Assembly (NCBI RefSeq): GCF_900636965.1 | Contig: NZ_LR134331.1 | Coordinates: 1,426,001 to 1,490,000 of the forward strand | Reading direction: 5' to 3' | Length of the DNA stretch: 64,000 nt | From: Lacticaseibacillus rhamnosus | GTDB taxonomy: Bacteria > Bacillota > Bacilli > Lactobacillales > Lactobacillaceae | Shown here: in pieces, positions 27,108 through 36,921 of the stretch | How positions within the stretch are numbered: position 1 is the first letter of the stretch | Layout of the letters: the number at the start of each line of letters is the position of its first letter | Notes under the pieces: model-generated | Told to the model about the DNA's origin: nothing | Database searches by the model: none | Seen by the model: only the letters and a program-made list of their open reading frames with translations | Translations under genes and position numbers: made by a program

Positions 27108-28214
27108 TCACTTCAGCGCATTTGGCCCAGTGAGTTCTGCCTGAAAAGTTTCAATGATGCGCTGTACCGCCGTGTTTTGTGCCTCAGTGCCAAACGTGAC
27201 GCGCAGCCAGCCGGGTTTTAAGCCATCACGAACAAGAAAACCTTGTTGTAGCAGGCGCTTTTTTAAAGCCGATGCCTGCATTTTGGGGGCCTGAAAGAAT
27301 TGAAAGTTGGTTTGGCTGCGGGTGTGTGGCAGTCCGGTTTGGGTTAAAAAGCGTTCCCAACTATCGCGCGCTTGCTGCACCCGCTTGCGTGTCATCGTGA
27401 CAAAATCCTGATCAGCTAAGGCCGCCTGTGCGCTAACTTGGGCAATGCTGCTTAAATTGTAAGGCAGGCGAACGGTTTGCAAGTAGTTAACAAGTTGTTT
27501 AGGGAAAACACCGAAGCCGACCCGGAAATTCGCCAGTCCATAGATTTTTGAAAATGTTCGCAGCACGACTAGGTTTGGAAACTTTGATAATAAGCTGATA
27601 GCGCTCGTGGCTGGATAGTCATCAGTGAACTCAATATAAGCCTCATCCATTAAAACCAGCACGTCTTTTGGTATTTGTCGCAGCCATTCGGTCAGTGTCG
27701 CAATTGACAGCAGCGTGCCCGTGGGATTATTGGGGTTGCACACCCAAATCAGTTTCGTTTTCGCGGTTAACGCCTGCGCCATTGCAGGTAAATCAAAATT
27801 GCCAGCTTCACTGACGGGGACATCAATCACGGTGGCCCCTTCAATTTGGGCATGCAAGCGGTACTCGGAAAATGTTGGCCATGGTTCAATGACTTCATCC
27901 CCCGGGCTCAAAAAAGTGCGGGCAATTAAGGCAATGACTTCATCCAGACCATTGCCAAAAACCAACTGCTCTGCGGCAACGTCTAAATGTTTTGCCACCG
28001 CGGTGCGTAGTTGACTGGCATAGCCATCGGGGTAATCACGACTTTGCGTAAAATTCCAGTTGGTCACGGCCTGCTGAACTTTGACGCTGGTACCGAATGG
28101 ATTTTCGTTTGCTGACAGCCGCACCAGCTGTGGCAAGCCAAGTTCTTCTTTTAATACGGCAAGAGGCTTTTCTGGCGTATAGGGATGAAGTTGATGAATG
28201 GTAGGTTTAAACAT
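27108..28214 (-). CDS. hisC: Histidinol-phosphate aminotransferase, copy 1
   Basis: A 368-residue PLP-dependent aminotransferase converting imidazole-acetol phosphate to histidinol phosphate. ATG 28214 is chosen because AAGGAGG lies upstream. Family segments are LSANENPFGTS, WVCNPNNPTGT, VLMDEAYIEF and the PLP-lysine motif TFSKIYGLANFRVG. It is the last gene of the his operon proper. A second diverged hisC lies upstream of the T-box at 35.6-36.7 kb. Confidence 0.94.
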   Translation of the reverse strand: MFKPTIHQLHPYTPEKPLAVLKEELGLPQLVRLSANENPFGTSVKVQQAVTNWNFTQSRDYPDGYASQLRTAVAKHLDVAAEQLVFGNGLDEVIALIARTFLSPGDEVIEPWPTFSEYRLHAQIEGATVIDVPVSEAGNFDLPAMAQALTAKTKLIWVCNPNNPTGTLLSIATLTEWLRQIPKDVLVLMDEAYIEFTDDYPATSAISLLSKFPNLVVLRTFSKIYGLANFRVGFGVFPKQLVNYLQTVRLPYNLSSIAQVSAQAALADQDFVTMTRKRVQQARDSWERFLTQTGLPHTRSQTNFQFFQAPKMQASALKKRLLQQGFLVRDGLKPGWLRVTFGTEAQNTAVQRIIETFQAELTGPNALK

Positions 28215-28286
28215 AAACAACGCCTCCTTGTGATCTTGTTTGGTTTGGATGAGTTTCAAACGTGAGCGCTGGCTGGCAAGCGGTTG

Positions 28287-28619
28287 TCAATATTTGTTGA
28301 TTTTATCGCGCTCTTTTAAGCGACTCATTTTTCCTTCACGGCTCGCCAGTTCAGTCGCAATCTGATCAAGGGAGATGCCGCGTTCGACCATGAGTACCAG
28401 CACATGATAAGTCAGATCGGCGACTTCGAGTATAAAAGCCGCATCGTCGGGATTTTTGGCTGCAACAATGACCTCGGTGCTTTCCTCCCCGACTTTTTTT
28501 AAAATCTTGTCCAATCCTTTGGTGAAAAGATAATCGGTGTATGAGCCTGAAACTGGCTGGCTTTTCCGTGACTGGATGAGATCATATAATTCGGTAATGC
28601 TTTGTTTGGCAGCTGTCAT
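28287..28619 (-). CDS. hisE: Phosphoribosyl-ATP pyrophosphatase
   Basis: A 110-residue MazG-fold enzyme that hydrolyses phosphoribosyl-ATP to phosphoribosyl-AMP, step two of histidine synthesis. Start ATG 28619 overlaps the hisI stop (ATGA), with AAGGAAGGG upstream. Metal-binding motif residues are in [14 protein letters not shown] and [13 protein letters not shown]. It is separate from hisI, not fused as in many species. Confidence 0.94.
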   Translation of the reverse strand: MTAAKQSITELYDLIQSRKSQPVSGSYTDYLFTKGLDKILKKVGEESTEVIVAAKNPDDAAFILEVADLTYHVLVLMVERGISLDQIATELASREGKMSRLKERDKINKY

Positions 28620-28948
28620 TGGGTGCCCTTCCTTTCTGTATACTGACGATAAAAACAACTGGTGTGGCCAGTGTGGCAAGCGGGACCAGCGGGATTGACG
28701 GTGATGAGTAAGGTATCCGCATCACAGTCAACGGCGATAGCTTGAACCGTTTGGGTGTTGCCGCTGGTTTCGCCTTTATGCCATAGCATGTTCCGACTGC
28801 GCGACCAAAACCAGGTTTCACCGGTGGTCATCGTTTTTTCAAGGCTTTCGGCATTCATATAGGCAACCATTAATACTTGCTTGGTCGTTGCGTCTTGAAC
28901 GACGGTTGTGATTAAACCGGACGCCTTTTTAAAATCGAGTGGTATCAT
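28616..28948 (-). CDS. hisI: Phosphoribosyl-AMP cyclohydrolase
   Basis: A 110-residue zinc and magnesium enzyme opening the adenine ring of phosphoribosyl-AMP. Recognisable segments are [44 protein letters not shown] and the zinc cysteine region [12 protein letters not shown]. It overlaps hisF at its start and hisE at its end by four bases each, so the genes are translationally coupled. Confidence 0.95.
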   Translation of the reverse strand: MIPLDFKKASGLITTVVQDATTKQVLMVAYMNAESLEKTMTTGETWFWSRSRNMLWHKGETSGNTQTVQAIAVDCDADTLLITVNPAGPACHTGHTSCFYRQYTERKGTQ

Positions 28949-29703
28949 CGAATCGCCACCTTTGCTTGTTTTAGCACTGTCTTGACTTGCGGTATCGTTA
29001 ATTCGCCGAAGTGGAAGATTGAAGCAGCGAGTCCCGCAGAAACATTCGTATCACGGAATAAGGTAACAAAGTCATTTGCGGATCCGGCACCGCCGCTTGC
29101 AACGACAGGCACCGAAACAATGGAGCTAAGTTGCTGGTAAAGTCGCAGGTCAAATCCCTGCTTGGTCCCATCGGCATCCATTGAGGTGATCAATAGTTCA
29201 CCAGCCCCAGCCGCAACTGCTTGCTGAGCCCACGTGAGCACTCCTAGATCAACTGGGGTACGCCCGCCGTTAATCATCACCTGATAACGATTCCGACTAG
29301 GTTGCCAACGCGCATCAATCGCGACAACAATTGCTTGACGGCCAAACTTTTCGGCCCCGGCGGTAATTAAATCAGGGTGTTTGACCGCCGCGGAATTTAA
29401 GGCAATTTTGTCAGCTCCGGCACGCAATAACTGATGCATGTCGGTCACTGAACGGATCCCGCCGCCGACCGTTAGCGGCATGAAAACCTGTGTGGCTACC
29501 GCAGCGACTGTTTGCGTCATGGTTTGCCGCGCATCGGTGGTGGCGGTGATGTCAAGAAAGACCAATTCATCTGCTCCTTGCGCCTCGTAAGCTTTGGCAA
29601 TTGCTACCGGGTCGCCGACATCCTTAAGCTGGATAAAATGAACCCCTTTTTTAACGCGTCCTTGGTCAACATCAAGGCATGGAATAATGCGTTTTGTCAG
29701 CAT
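28945..29703 (-). CDS. hisF: Imidazole glycerol phosphate synthase subunit HisF (cyclase)
   Basis: A 252-residue beta/alpha barrel that condenses ammonia from HisH with PRFAR to give IGP and AICAR. Catalytic aspartates lie in [15 protein letters not shown] (Asp11) and near [12 protein letters not shown] (Asp130). The phosphate-binding segment is VVASGGAGS. It overlaps hisA by 32 bases. Confidence 0.96.
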   Translation of the reverse strand: MLTKRIIPCLDVDQGRVKKGVHFIQLKDVGDPVAIAKAYEAQGADELVFLDITATTDARQTMTQTVAAVATQVFMPLTVGGGIRSVTDMHQLLRAGADKIALNSAAVKHPDLITAGAEKFGRQAIVVAIDARWQPSRNRYQVMINGGRTPVDLGVLTWAQQAVAAGAGELLITSMDADGTKQGFDLRLYQQLSSIVSVPVVASGGAGSANDFVTLFRDTNVSAGLAASIFHFGELTIPQVKTVLKQAKVAIR

Positions 29704-30421
29704 CGTTGTCCTCCAATTCTTTAAGTTTGTTCAAGGGAAAACTGCCGGTCTGCCAAGCTTTACCGATAACAGCCGCCTGGATCCCGGCTGTTTGCAAGGC
29801 TGTCAGATCAGCCAAAGTGTGCACGCCGCCACTGGCCACAATATTGACGTTAGGTACGGTTTGATGAAGCATTGCGAGCAATGCCACGTTAGGACCTTTC
29901 ATCATCCCGTCGCGGCCGATATCGGTTACGATAAAGGTAGTGACGCCGCGCCTGACCATTGCCTGTATTAAATGCGTTGGCGATTGGGTGCTTGTGGTCA
30001 GCCAACCATCAGTTGCAACCTTCCCGGCGCGGGCGTCAATACCAACAGCAATTTTATCGGCGCCAAATTTCTGAACAGCCTGCGTTACCAGTTCGGGGGT
30101 GGTGACAGCTACTGATCCAAGAATCAAGCGATCAATTCCGGCATTTAGATAGTGATCCATGATAGTTAAGGTACGAATACCGCCACCTAGCTCGATAAAA
30201 GCTGGTGTGTGTTGCCGAATTGTGCTAATGACGGCTTGATTGACTGGCTGTTGGGATCGGGCACCGTCGAGATCCACTAAATGCAAGTGTTTAAGACCAG
30301 CGGCGGTTAAATTTTTCACCTGAATCAGCGGGTCGGCAGTCAGACTGACTTGCCGGTAGTCGCCTTGAGTGAGTCTGACACTTTGGCCGGCTAATAAATC
30401 AATTGCTGGATAGAGTTGCAT
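29672..30421 (-). CDS. hisA: ProFAR isomerase HisA
   Basis: A 249-residue beta/alpha barrel isomerase, paralogous to HisF. The catalytic Asp8 is in [14 protein letters not shown]; other barrel signatures are [32 protein letters not shown] and [10 protein letters not shown]. It overlaps hisH by 23 bases and hisF by 32 bases, so the coding space is very compact. Confidence 0.96.
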   Translation of the reverse strand: MQLYPAIDLLAGQSVRLTQGDYRQVSLTADPLIQVKNLTAAGLKHLHLVDLDGARSQQPVNQAVISTIRQHTPAFIELGGGIRTLTIMDHYLNAGIDRLILGSVAVTTPELVTQAVQKFGADKIAVGIDARAGKVATDGWLTTSTQSPTHLIQAMVRRGVTTFIVTDIGRDGMMKGPNVALLAMLHQTVPNVNIVASGGVHTLADLTALQTAGIQAAVIGKAWQTGSFPLNKLKELEDNDADKTHYSMP

Positions 30422-31025
30422 CAGTCGTCATCTCCTTAAAACGCTGTAATCCGGCAAGCCCTACTGCACCGCTTTTTTCCGGATGAAATTGCGTTCCCAG
30501 AATATTCTGGCGCCGGACGATGCTCGTTAGCGGTTGACCGTAGTCGGTGATAGCCAGCGTGTAAGTGGGTTGGGTCTGGACGTAATACGAGTGGACAAAA
30601 TAAGTCGCTTGGTTGGCAAATCCGGCTGCAAAAGGATCGGGTTGAGTGATCGTATTGGTGTTCCACCCCATGTGCGGTGTCGGGAATCCCGCTCGTGGTG
30701 GAATTGCGACAACCGTGCCAGGGATGAGGCCCAGTCCCGCTGTTTCCCCGAATTCAAAGCTGCGATCGAATAACAATTGCATTCCCAGGCAAATGCCGAG
30801 TAAAGGTTTGCCGGTAGCCGCAAATTGACGGATAACCGGAACCAGATCGCGTTGGGTCAACGCAGACATGGCGGTTTTAAAAGCCCCCACTCCTGGCAGG
30901 ATTAAACCGGCCGCAGCCAGAATGACGGCAGGATCAGCTGAAAGTTGGTTGTCAATAGCCAGATAATCAAGCGCTTTTTTGACATTCAACGTGTTGCCCG
31001 TATCGTAGTCAACGATCACAATCAT
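30399..31025 (-). CDS. hisH: Imidazole glycerol phosphate synthase subunit HisH (glutaminase)
   Basis: A 208-residue class-I glutamine amidotransferase. The nucleophile is the Cys in [12 protein letters not shown]; the catalytic His/Glu are in [10 protein letters not shown]. It supplies ammonia to HisF. The start ATG 31025 overlaps the hisB stop by four bases. Confidence 0.96.
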   Translation of the reverse strand: MIVIVDYDTGNTLNVKKALDYLAIDNQLSADPAVILAAAGLILPGVGAFKTAMSALTQRDLVPVIRQFAATGKPLLGICLGMQLLFDRSFEFGETAGLGLIPGTVVAIPPRAGFPTPHMGWNTNTITQPDPFAAGFANQATYFVHSYYVQTQPTYTLAITDYGQPLTSIVRRQNILGTQFHPEKSGAVGLAGLQRFKEMTTDATLSSN

Positions 31026-31609
31026 GAAATCACTCCTTTGGTTGAGGGAATCCCCTTCACTGCCGGATTCAGCGCCACCGCCGCCTGCATACTACGGCCC
31101 AATGCTTTAAACAACGCTTCAATTTTATGATGCGTATTACGTCCGTATAAAACAGCGGCATGGAGATTGAATTCACCTGCAAAGGCCATAGCCTGGAAAA
31201 AATCTTCCGTCACTTCCGTATCAAATCCTCCGAGTCGTTGATTGGTTAATTCAGCATCAAACACAAGATAAGCGCGGCCGGAAAGATCCACCACCACGCG
31301 GGCGAGGCTTTCATCCATCGGCACAAATGCGTTGCCAAAGCGTTCGATGCCAGCTTTGTCACCCAGCGCTTGTTTAAAGCAACTTCCCAAGACGATGCCT
31401 GTATCTTCAATCGTATGATGCGGATCCACGTCTAAATCGCCTTGGGCTTTAACGATTAAACCCAAGCGTCCATGTTTAGCAAAAGCATCAAGCATATGAT
31501 CGAAGAACCCAATGCCGGTATCAATATCAATACCGCTTTGCTGGTCAAGGTTCAAACTAATCGTTATCGCGGTTTCCTTAGTTGTCCGAGTGATCGTTGC
31601 TGTACGCAT
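31022..31609 (-). CDS. hisB: Imidazoleglycerol-phosphate dehydratase HisB
   Basis: A 195-residue monofunctional dehydratase without a phosphatase domain. Manganese-binding histidine motifs are [24 protein letters not shown], and [17 protein letters not shown] 31609 with GGAGG directly upstream is the start. The frame stays open upstream into repeat array B and would add a repeat-derived tail (MAKTGPS and so on), which I regard as not translated. No histidinol-phosphatase is encoded in this cluster. Confidence 0.95.
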   Translation of the reverse strand: MRTATITRTTKETAITISLNLDQQSGIDIDTGIGFFDHMLDAFAKHGRLGLIVKAQGDLDVDPHHTIEDTGIVLGSCFKQALGDKAGIERFGNAFVPMDESLARVVVDLSGRAYLVFDAELTNQRLGGFDTEVTEDFFQAMAFAGEFNLHAAVLYGRNTHHKIEALFKALGRSMQAAVALNPAVKGIPSTKGVIS

Positions 31610-31627
31610 GATAAACCTCCTAGAAAA

Positions 31628-31996
31628 GTGAGCGCGAGCCAGCGCGGTTAGAAGTCGGAGTGTAAGTGGCCTTAAGCGTGATGGCCCGGTTTTGGCCATT
31701 GCGCTTAAGGTCCTTACACGCAGACTTCTGCGCTGGGGAGCGCGTTATGGTGAGAGCGCGAGCCGGCGCGGTTAGGGATCGGAGTATAAGTGGCCTTGGG
31801 CGTGATGGCCGGGCTTTGACCATTGCGCCCAAGGTCCTTATACGCAGATCCCTGCGCCGGGGAGCGCGTTATGGTGAGAGCGCGAGCCAGCGCGGTTAAA
31901 AGTCGGAGTGTAAGTGGCCTTAAGCATGATGGCCCGGTTTTGGCCATTGCGCTTAAGGTCCTTACACGCAGACTTCTGCGCCGGGGAGCACGTCCT
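31628..31996 (-). repeat. Palindromic repeat array B (three units) between hisD and hisB
   Basis: Three tandem units with a 124-bp period: GAGCGCGAGCC occurs at 31630, 31754 and 31878. In each unit both arms match: unit 1 has AGAAGTC/GACTTCT and CCTTAAG/CTTAAGG; unit 2 has AGGGATC/GATCCCT and CCTTGGG/CCCAAGG, with GTATAAG/CTTATAC instead of GTGTAAG/CTTACAC; unit 3 resembles unit 1 (AAAAGTC/GACTTCT). The array is oriented with his transcription and ends just before the hisB Shine-Dalgarno sequence. Confidence 0.95.
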
Positions 31997-32027
31997 AAAA
32001 CATCATTTCAACTCATAAAAACATGCT

Positions 32028-33308
32028 CTAACGCTTAATCCGTTTCAAAATCGCTTCCGCATGCCCATCCAGTCCTTCAGTTTGTGCCAGCGTCACAATT
32101 GCATCTGCTTGAGTTGCCAATGCCGCGGCACTATATTGAATGAATTGAGTGCGCTTCACGAAGTCATAAACGCCCAGTGGTGAGAAAAATCGTGCCGATC
32201 CGGCTGTTGGCAAAACATGATTTGGCCCGGCAACATAATCGCCAACTGGTTCGGCGGCATTTTCACCTAAGAAAACGGAACCGGCATTGTGAATTTCATT
32301 GAGATAAGTGATTGGATTAGGTAATTGAATTTCCAAATGTTCCGGGGCGATGGTATTCATTAAGCAAAATGCAGAAGCTACGTCAGGGACAATCGCGATA
32401 AAACCTTGGTTGGTGATCGCTGCTTGTGCAATCGCCTTACGCGGCAAACTTAGTAGTTGTGAGTCAACCGCCTTACTGACGGCATCTGCCAGCGCTGGAC
32501 TGGTCGTCACCAACATTGCGCGCGCGTTTGGATCGTGCTCTGCTTGTGACAAAAGGTCAGCTGCCACCCGTACCGGATCTGCTGAATCATCAGCAATAAT
32601 GCCGATTTCGGATGGGCCAGCGATCATATCAATCGCAACATCGCCAAAAACCTGTTTTTTAGCTTCAGCAACGTAGCGATTTCCGGGGCCTAAAATTTTA
32701 TCGACTTTGGGAATACTTTCAGTGCCATAAGTCAATGCGCCAATCGCTTGTGCACCGCCAATCTGATAAATTTCGTCCACCCCTGCCAGTTTTGCGGCCG
32801 CCAATACAGCTGGATTTAAACCTTTTGCTTGTGGCGGCGTTACCATGACGATTTTCTTGACCCCTGCGAGTTTAGCCGGAATTGCGGTCATTAGAATCGT
32901 GGAAGGATAAGCCGCGGTGCCGCCTGGGACATACAAACCTACCGCGGCTAGTGGGGTTAGTTTTTGACCACGGATAACACCGGGATATGGGCTATCAATA
33001 AAGCCTTGGCTCATTTCTAGCTGGTGAAAACTGGTGATGTTTTTTTGGGCAAGGGTTAATGCTGCCAGTAATTTTGGCGAGAGATCAGCCATTGCGGCAT
33101 CGATTTGTGCTTGTGGTACGCGGAGGTCGGAGATAGTGACATGATCAAAATTGGCACTGTAGGCAAGTAAAGCCTTATCCCCATTTAGTTTGACGTCTGC
33201 CAGAATTTTTTGAACGGTGGTTTGCACTGCCGGATTCTGGGCAACGGTTTGCTGGCGGGTGGTCACTTGTTGTTGAAGCTCGGTTAAGGTACCGGTAAGA
33301 ATTTTCAT
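32028..33308 (-). CDS. hisD: Histidinol dehydrogenase
   Basis: A 426-residue zinc enzyme oxidising histidinol to histidine in two NAD-dependent steps. Family segments are VGLYVPGGTAAYPSTILM, GAQAIGALTYGTESIPKVDKI, GPGNRYVAEAKKQVFG, IDMIAGPSEI, LLSQAEHDPNA and the zinc-binding APEHLEIQ. The start ATG 33308 is one base past the hisG stop. It is followed by about 420 bp of repeat array before hisB. Confidence 0.96.
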   Translation of the reverse strand: MKILTGTLTELQQQVTTRQQTVAQNPAVQTTVQKILADVKLNGDKALLAYSANFDHVTISDLRVPQAQIDAAMADLSPKLLAALTLAQKNITSFHQLEMSQGFIDSPYPGVIRGQKLTPLAAVGLYVPGGTAAYPSTILMTAIPAKLAGVKKIVMVTPPQAKGLNPAVLAAAKLAGVDEIYQIGGAQAIGALTYGTESIPKVDKILGPGNRYVAEAKKQVFGDVAIDMIAGPSEIGIIADDSADPVRVAADLLSQAEHDPNARAMLVTTSPALADAVSKAVDSQLLSLPRKAIAQAAITNQGFIAIVPDVASAFCLMNTIAPEHLEIQLPNPITYLNEIHNAGSVFLGENAAEPVGDYVAGPNHVLPTAGSARFFSPLGVYDFVKRTQFIQYSAAALATQADAIVTLAQTEGLDGHAEAILKRIKR

Positions 33309-33309
33309 G

Positions 33310-33939
33310 TTAAGCCTCCTGAGGGCGAACTTGTTGTAGCGACTGAATAAGCTGGTAAATGGCCGGCTTTTTTTGTTTTAACGCTAATCGATTAACCACC
33401 AGATGCGTTGAAACGGGCGTTAAAGTAGCAAAAATCTTGAGGTTGTTTTCGCGTAAGGTGGTGCCGGTTTCGGTGATATCGACAATGGCATCTGCCATCC
33501 CCGTGAGCGGCGCCAATTCTACCGATCCTTCAATCTTGATAATCTCAACATCTTCACCTTGGCTTTGAAAATAGCGCTGAGCAAGATGGGGGTATTTGGT
33601 GGCAATCAATTTGCGTTTGGTTTTTTGCGGATCAAAGTCGGGTGTTGAAGCTAGGATGAATCGGCACCGGCCGGTTTTAAGATCAAGCATGTCAAACTGC
33701 TGATGGCCTTGTTCTTCAAGGACATCTGAACCCACAATCCCGATATCAACGGTTCCGCGATTCAAATAAGTGAGAACGTCCGCGGCTTTGACAAGAATAA
33801 AGTGGTAGTCAGGGTTTTCGGTAAAAATCAAACGGCGGCTTTTATTCGAAAGTGCCTGGCAGTCAATGCCTGCTGCAGTGAGTAATGGCAAAACCTGAGT
33901 GGTCGTGCGCCCTTTTGCCAAGGCGATTGTGAGGGTCAT
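33310..33939 (-). CDS. hisG: ATP phosphoribosyltransferase catalytic subunit HisG (short form)
   Basis: A 209-residue short-form HisG lacking the C-terminal histidine-binding regulatory domain, so activity and feedback inhibition need HisZ. Segments are IALAKGRTT, VDIGIVGSDVL and the PRPP loop ADAIVDITETGTTLREN. It catalyses the first committed step. The start overlaps the end of hisZ by four bases. Confidence 0.96.
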   Translation of the reverse strand: MTLTIALAKGRTTTQVLPLLTAAGIDCQALSNKSRRLIFTENPDYHFILVKAADVLTYLNRGTVDIGIVGSDVLEEQGHQQFDMLDLKTGRCRFILASTPDFDPQKTKRKLIATKYPHLAQRYFQSQGEDVEIIKIEGSVELAPLTGMADAIVDITETGTTLRENNLKIFATLTPVSTHLVVNRLALKQKKPAIYQLIQSLQQVRPQEA

Positions 33940-35084
33940 TGCATTGCCTCCTTTGGGGATAAATCGATTAATTTGGCGTGATACTTTTGCGCCATCGTCT
34001 TGGCTTCAGCAAGCGAATCGACTAGGCAAAGTTGTGCGTGCGGGGTTGTCGCAACGACTGCCGCGGCCTCTTGCCATTGAGACGGACGGCCATAAACCAG
34101 TGTGAGGGCCGGTTTGGGATCATCCGGCAAAATATCGGTTAAGGCGTCCACATCAAAGGCCAAGCCGACAGCTGGCAGCAGGTCTTGCTGAAAGCTGGCC
34201 AACAGTTGATCATAGCGTCCGCCACTAAACAGATATTGACGACTATCACTGGCGTAGGCGTGGAAAAATAGCCCAGTGTAGTAAGATTGTGGCGGTTGGC
34301 TGGTTAAATCAACGGTTATCGTGACTTGGGGAAATTGATGTTGAAGAAAAGCAACAGTTTGTTGTAATGGCTTTAGGCGACTGTGCAGTAACGTTGGCGG
34401 CAACAGTTGGGCAAGCTGAGTGAAAATCGTGGCAGCCTCACCGAACAACCATGGCCATTGCTGCAAGAATGGGTATAACGGTTCCGCACGTAATGGCGCA
34501 ATGAGTTGTTGATAGGTACTGAGATTCTTTTTGAAAAATGCTGCTTGCAATGCGGATGCTGTCGCTGGATCAAGTGGTAATGCCTGCATGACTTGCGATA
34601 CGAACTGGGCATCAGACAATTCCAAGGTTAGGTCCGTTAATCCCAAGTCTTCACAGATCCGGGTTGCTTCGCTCAAGCAGGCCCATTCGGCTTTTATCGA
34701 GGCGTATCCGATTAATTCGATACCGGCTTGTGTCATTTGGTTATAGGTACCACTTAAGCTTTTTCGGACTCGAAAAACGTCTCCCACATACCACCATTGA
34801 ACAGGAGGCTGAATGCTGGTGGTACTCAGTAAACGCGCTAACGGTAATGTGAGGTCAGGACGCATCACAACCGCCTCTCCGGCATCATCTAACATTTGGT
34901 AAGGTTGTTCACCGCGAACCGTCAATGGCTGGAAAACATCACGGTATTCCAATAATGGCGTTTTAACGCGCTCATACCCTGAAGCAATGAATCGGTGGCT
35001 CATCATTTGAATGAGATTTTCTTTACGAATCGCCCGGGGACCGAATTCATCGCGGGTGCCGACTGGTAAGTGTCGATTTGACAT
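33936..35084 (-). CDS. hisZ: ATP phosphoribosyltransferase regulatory subunit HisZ
   Basis: A 382-residue histidyl-tRNA-synthetase-like protein that forms the hetero-octamer with short HisG. Motif-2-like VVMRPDLTLPLARLLS and the SGGRYDQLLASF segment are of HisRS type, but the genomic setting (first gene after a histidyl T-box and next to short hisG) identifies HisZ rather than HisS. The start ATG 35084 has AAGGAGCAACCCT upstream. Confidence 0.93.
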   Translation of the reverse strand: MSNRHLPVGTRDEFGPRAIRKENLIQMMSHRFIASGYERVKTPLLEYRDVFQPLTVRGEQPYQMLDDAGEAVVMRPDLTLPLARLLSTTSIQPPVQWWYVGDVFRVRKSLSGTYNQMTQAGIELIGYASIKAEWACLSEATRICEDLGLTDLTLELSDAQFVSQVMQALPLDPATASALQAAFFKKNLSTYQQLIAPLRAEPLYPFLQQWPWLFGEAATIFTQLAQLLPPTLLHSRLKPLQQTVAFLQHQFPQVTITVDLTSQPPQSYYTGLFFHAYASDSRQYLFSGGRYDQLLASFQQDLLPAVGLAFDVDALTDILPDDPKPALTLVYGRPSQWQEAAAVVATTPHAQLCLVDSLAEAKTMAQKYHAKLIDLSPKEAMQ

Positions 35085-35170
35085 AGGGTTGCTCCTTCCG
35101 TTTGCACGAAGCAGTGGTCATTAAGTGATCGCGTGTACGTTTTGTTGGGAAAAATCGAAACGAATTCAAC

Positions 35171-35474
35171 AAAAAAACGCCCTCGAAAACGGTTTTTAAC
35201 GTTTTCGAGGGCGAATCAACTTCGCGGTACCACCTCAATTTGTCTGGACCTTACGACCCAAACCTCATCTACCAATCCCATGTCGGCTTGCGCGAACTGT
35301 TATTGGCAGCGGTGATAACGCAACGGGTGCGTGATAGCTTACTCGGTTCGGCTATCAAGTTCTTAGATGTGTGTTCAGTCGGTCAATCACGCGTTCTCAG
35401 CAATCGGCGCTCTCTGTGGATTGGTGCCAACCTACTTGGTCTAATCACAACTTCATGGCTATTGATTTAATGTG
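35171..35474 (-). ncRNA. Histidyl T-box riboswitch leader of the his operon
   Basis: Read on the minus strand, the leader has the conserved T-box TGAGGTGGTACCGCG (35223-35237). This is followed by a terminator with a 14-bp stem (CGCCCTCGAAAACG and its complement) and a T-run at 35171-35213. Stem I contains an AGAGAG element, and on its 3' side the specifier context GAA-CAC-A with the His codon CAC at 35371-35373. Uncharged histidyl-tRNA would stabilise the antiterminator and allow transcription of hisZ onward. A sigma-A promoter lies just upstream. Confidence 0.95.
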
Positions 35475-35480
35475 ACTCTC

Positions 35481-35508
35481 ATCATAACGACATTTTAAAA
35501 ATTGTCAA
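35481..35508 (-). promoter_or_regulatory. Sigma-A promoter of the his T-box leader
   Basis: On the minus strand: TTGACA (35508-35503), 16-bp spacer, TATGAT (35486-35481). The predicted start near 35474 fits the T-box 5' end. Confidence 0.85.
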
Positions 35509-35599
35509 CCATATTTTTTGAATGTGCGGCAAAAAACTTTTTCAATGATCGATTATTTGTTTTTTTATTTTGGCATTTTTATAAACAAATATGCAAAAA

Positions 35600-36697
35600 T
35601 TAGCTAATATTTGAAGTCTGTTTGATTCCTAAAAAAGTCAGTAACAGTTGTTGAACTTCCGCATCTTGCTTTGGCGTTCCAAAGCTTTGACGAATCCAGC
35701 CAGGAACCATGCTGTCTCGCACCAGATAACCGTGCTGTTTCAGGAAAGTGCCCAGTGCTTGCGGATCATTGACCTGATAGAGCATGAAATTGGTTTGCGT
35801 GGCATAATGGCGGATTTGGTGCTGGTCAAAAAATTGATCCCATTGCTTCCGGGTGGCAAAAATCTGTTGTTTTACCTTGCGTGTGAATGTCTGATCTTCC
35901 CAGGCCGCTAAAGCCGCTGCCTGACTCATGCCGCTGATGTTGTACGGGAGACGAACATTTTGCATTTTGGGGATGAGTGCTTTAGGAACAATACTGAAGC
36001 CAACCCGGAAATTTGCTAACCCGTATAATTTCGAGAAGGTTCGCATGACGAGCAGATTGGGAAACTGATGGGTTAACGATAGCGTGGATGGCTCGGGCTG
36101 ATCGACAAAATCGATATACGCTTCGTCCACGACAACGAGAATGTTGGGCGGCACCTGCTTCATAAACTGCGTGATTTGATCCGGGGGCAAATAAGTACCT
36201 GTCGGATTGTTTGGGTTGCACACCCAGATCACTTTGGTTTTTGTCGTGATGTGGGCTAATAACGCGTCAAGATCAATCTCCCCGGTCGCCGCAATCACGG
36301 GGGCATTAATCGTTGTGGCTCCGGCAATGGCGGCTTGTAACTGGTACTCCGGGTAAGTCGGCCAAGGTTGTAGGCTCTCATCGCCTACTTCTAAAAAGGT
36401 GCGACAAATCAAAGCAATCATTTCGTCTAACCCACTGGAAAAAAGTAATTGCTCCGCTGGAACGCCCAACCGTTTGGCAACCGCGGTCCGCAATGGCAAA
36501 GCATCCGGATCAGGATAATTGCGTGCCTGGGAAAAGGCCCATTTTTCAAGCGCTGCCTGGACCTTTGGCGAGGTACCGACCGGATTTTCATTGAATGACA
36601 AGCGCGTCATTTTAGCCAAACCGGCCGCTTTGGCGATTCTTTCCGGGGTGCTGTCTGAGACATAATCCGGCAGCCCGGCAATACTGTTGCGTAACAT
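35600..36697 (-). CDS. hisC: Histidinol-phosphate aminotransferase, copy 2
   Basis: A 365-residue PLP aminotransferase clearly related to, but diverged from, copy 1. Matching segments are LSFNENPVGTS, WVCNPNNPTGTYL, VVVDEAYIDF and the PLP-lysine motif TFSKLYGLANFRVG. It lies on the same strand immediately upstream of the T-box, outside its control, so it may be expressed when the his operon is off. It may act on aromatic or other imidazole substrates as some HisC paralogues do; this is inference. Confidence 0.88.
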   Translation of the reverse strand: MLRNSIAGLPDYVSDSTPERIAKAAGLAKMTRLSFNENPVGTSPKVQAALEKWAFSQARNYPDPDALPLRTAVAKRLGVPAEQLLFSSGLDEMIALICRTFLEVGDESLQPWPTYPEYQLQAAIAGATTINAPVIAATGEIDLDALLAHITTKTKVIWVCNPNNPTGTYLPPDQITQFMKQVPPNILVVVDEAYIDFVDQPEPSTLSLTHQFPNLLVMRTFSKLYGLANFRVGFSIVPKALIPKMQNVRLPYNISGMSQAAALAAWEDQTFTRKVKQQIFATRKQWDQFFDQHQIRHYATQTNFMLYQVNDPQALGTFLKQHGYLVRDSMVPGWIRQSFGTPKQDAEVQQLLLTFLGIKQTSNIS

Positions 36698-36822
36698 TAC
36701 GCCACCTGCTTTCTTAATTGTCTTAGAGTTTACCCGTTATATCGAAAAATGTAAATATATTATGCATAAATATCCATATGAGTACAATCGTGTCTGCTCA
36801 TTTTTTGCGCAATCACGTTATT

Positions 36823-36878
36823 AAAAAACCAAGCCAGTACGCAACAGAATTTGCTAATGATGCGGATTGACTTGGTTA
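36823..36878 (-). terminator. Rho-independent terminator after the NUDIX gene
   Basis: On the minus strand AACCAAGTCA and TGGCTTGGTT pair around a long loop and are followed by TTTT. Confidence 0.7.
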
Positions 36879-36921
36879 AAGTTGGTTATTCATTCGTCAT
36901 AAAATGACAAAAATGTGCGCT

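Noticed and set aside
31620-31947. Short open frames over repeat array B on both strands
   Set aside because: Derived from the palindromic repeat; no independent protein signature.
31628-31996. CRISPR array
   Set aside because: Units are 124 bp long palindromes without unique spacers or cas genes nearby.
35133-35470. Small plus-strand frames over the his leader
   Set aside because: They overlap the T-box and terminator on the other strand; the RNA element explains the sequence.
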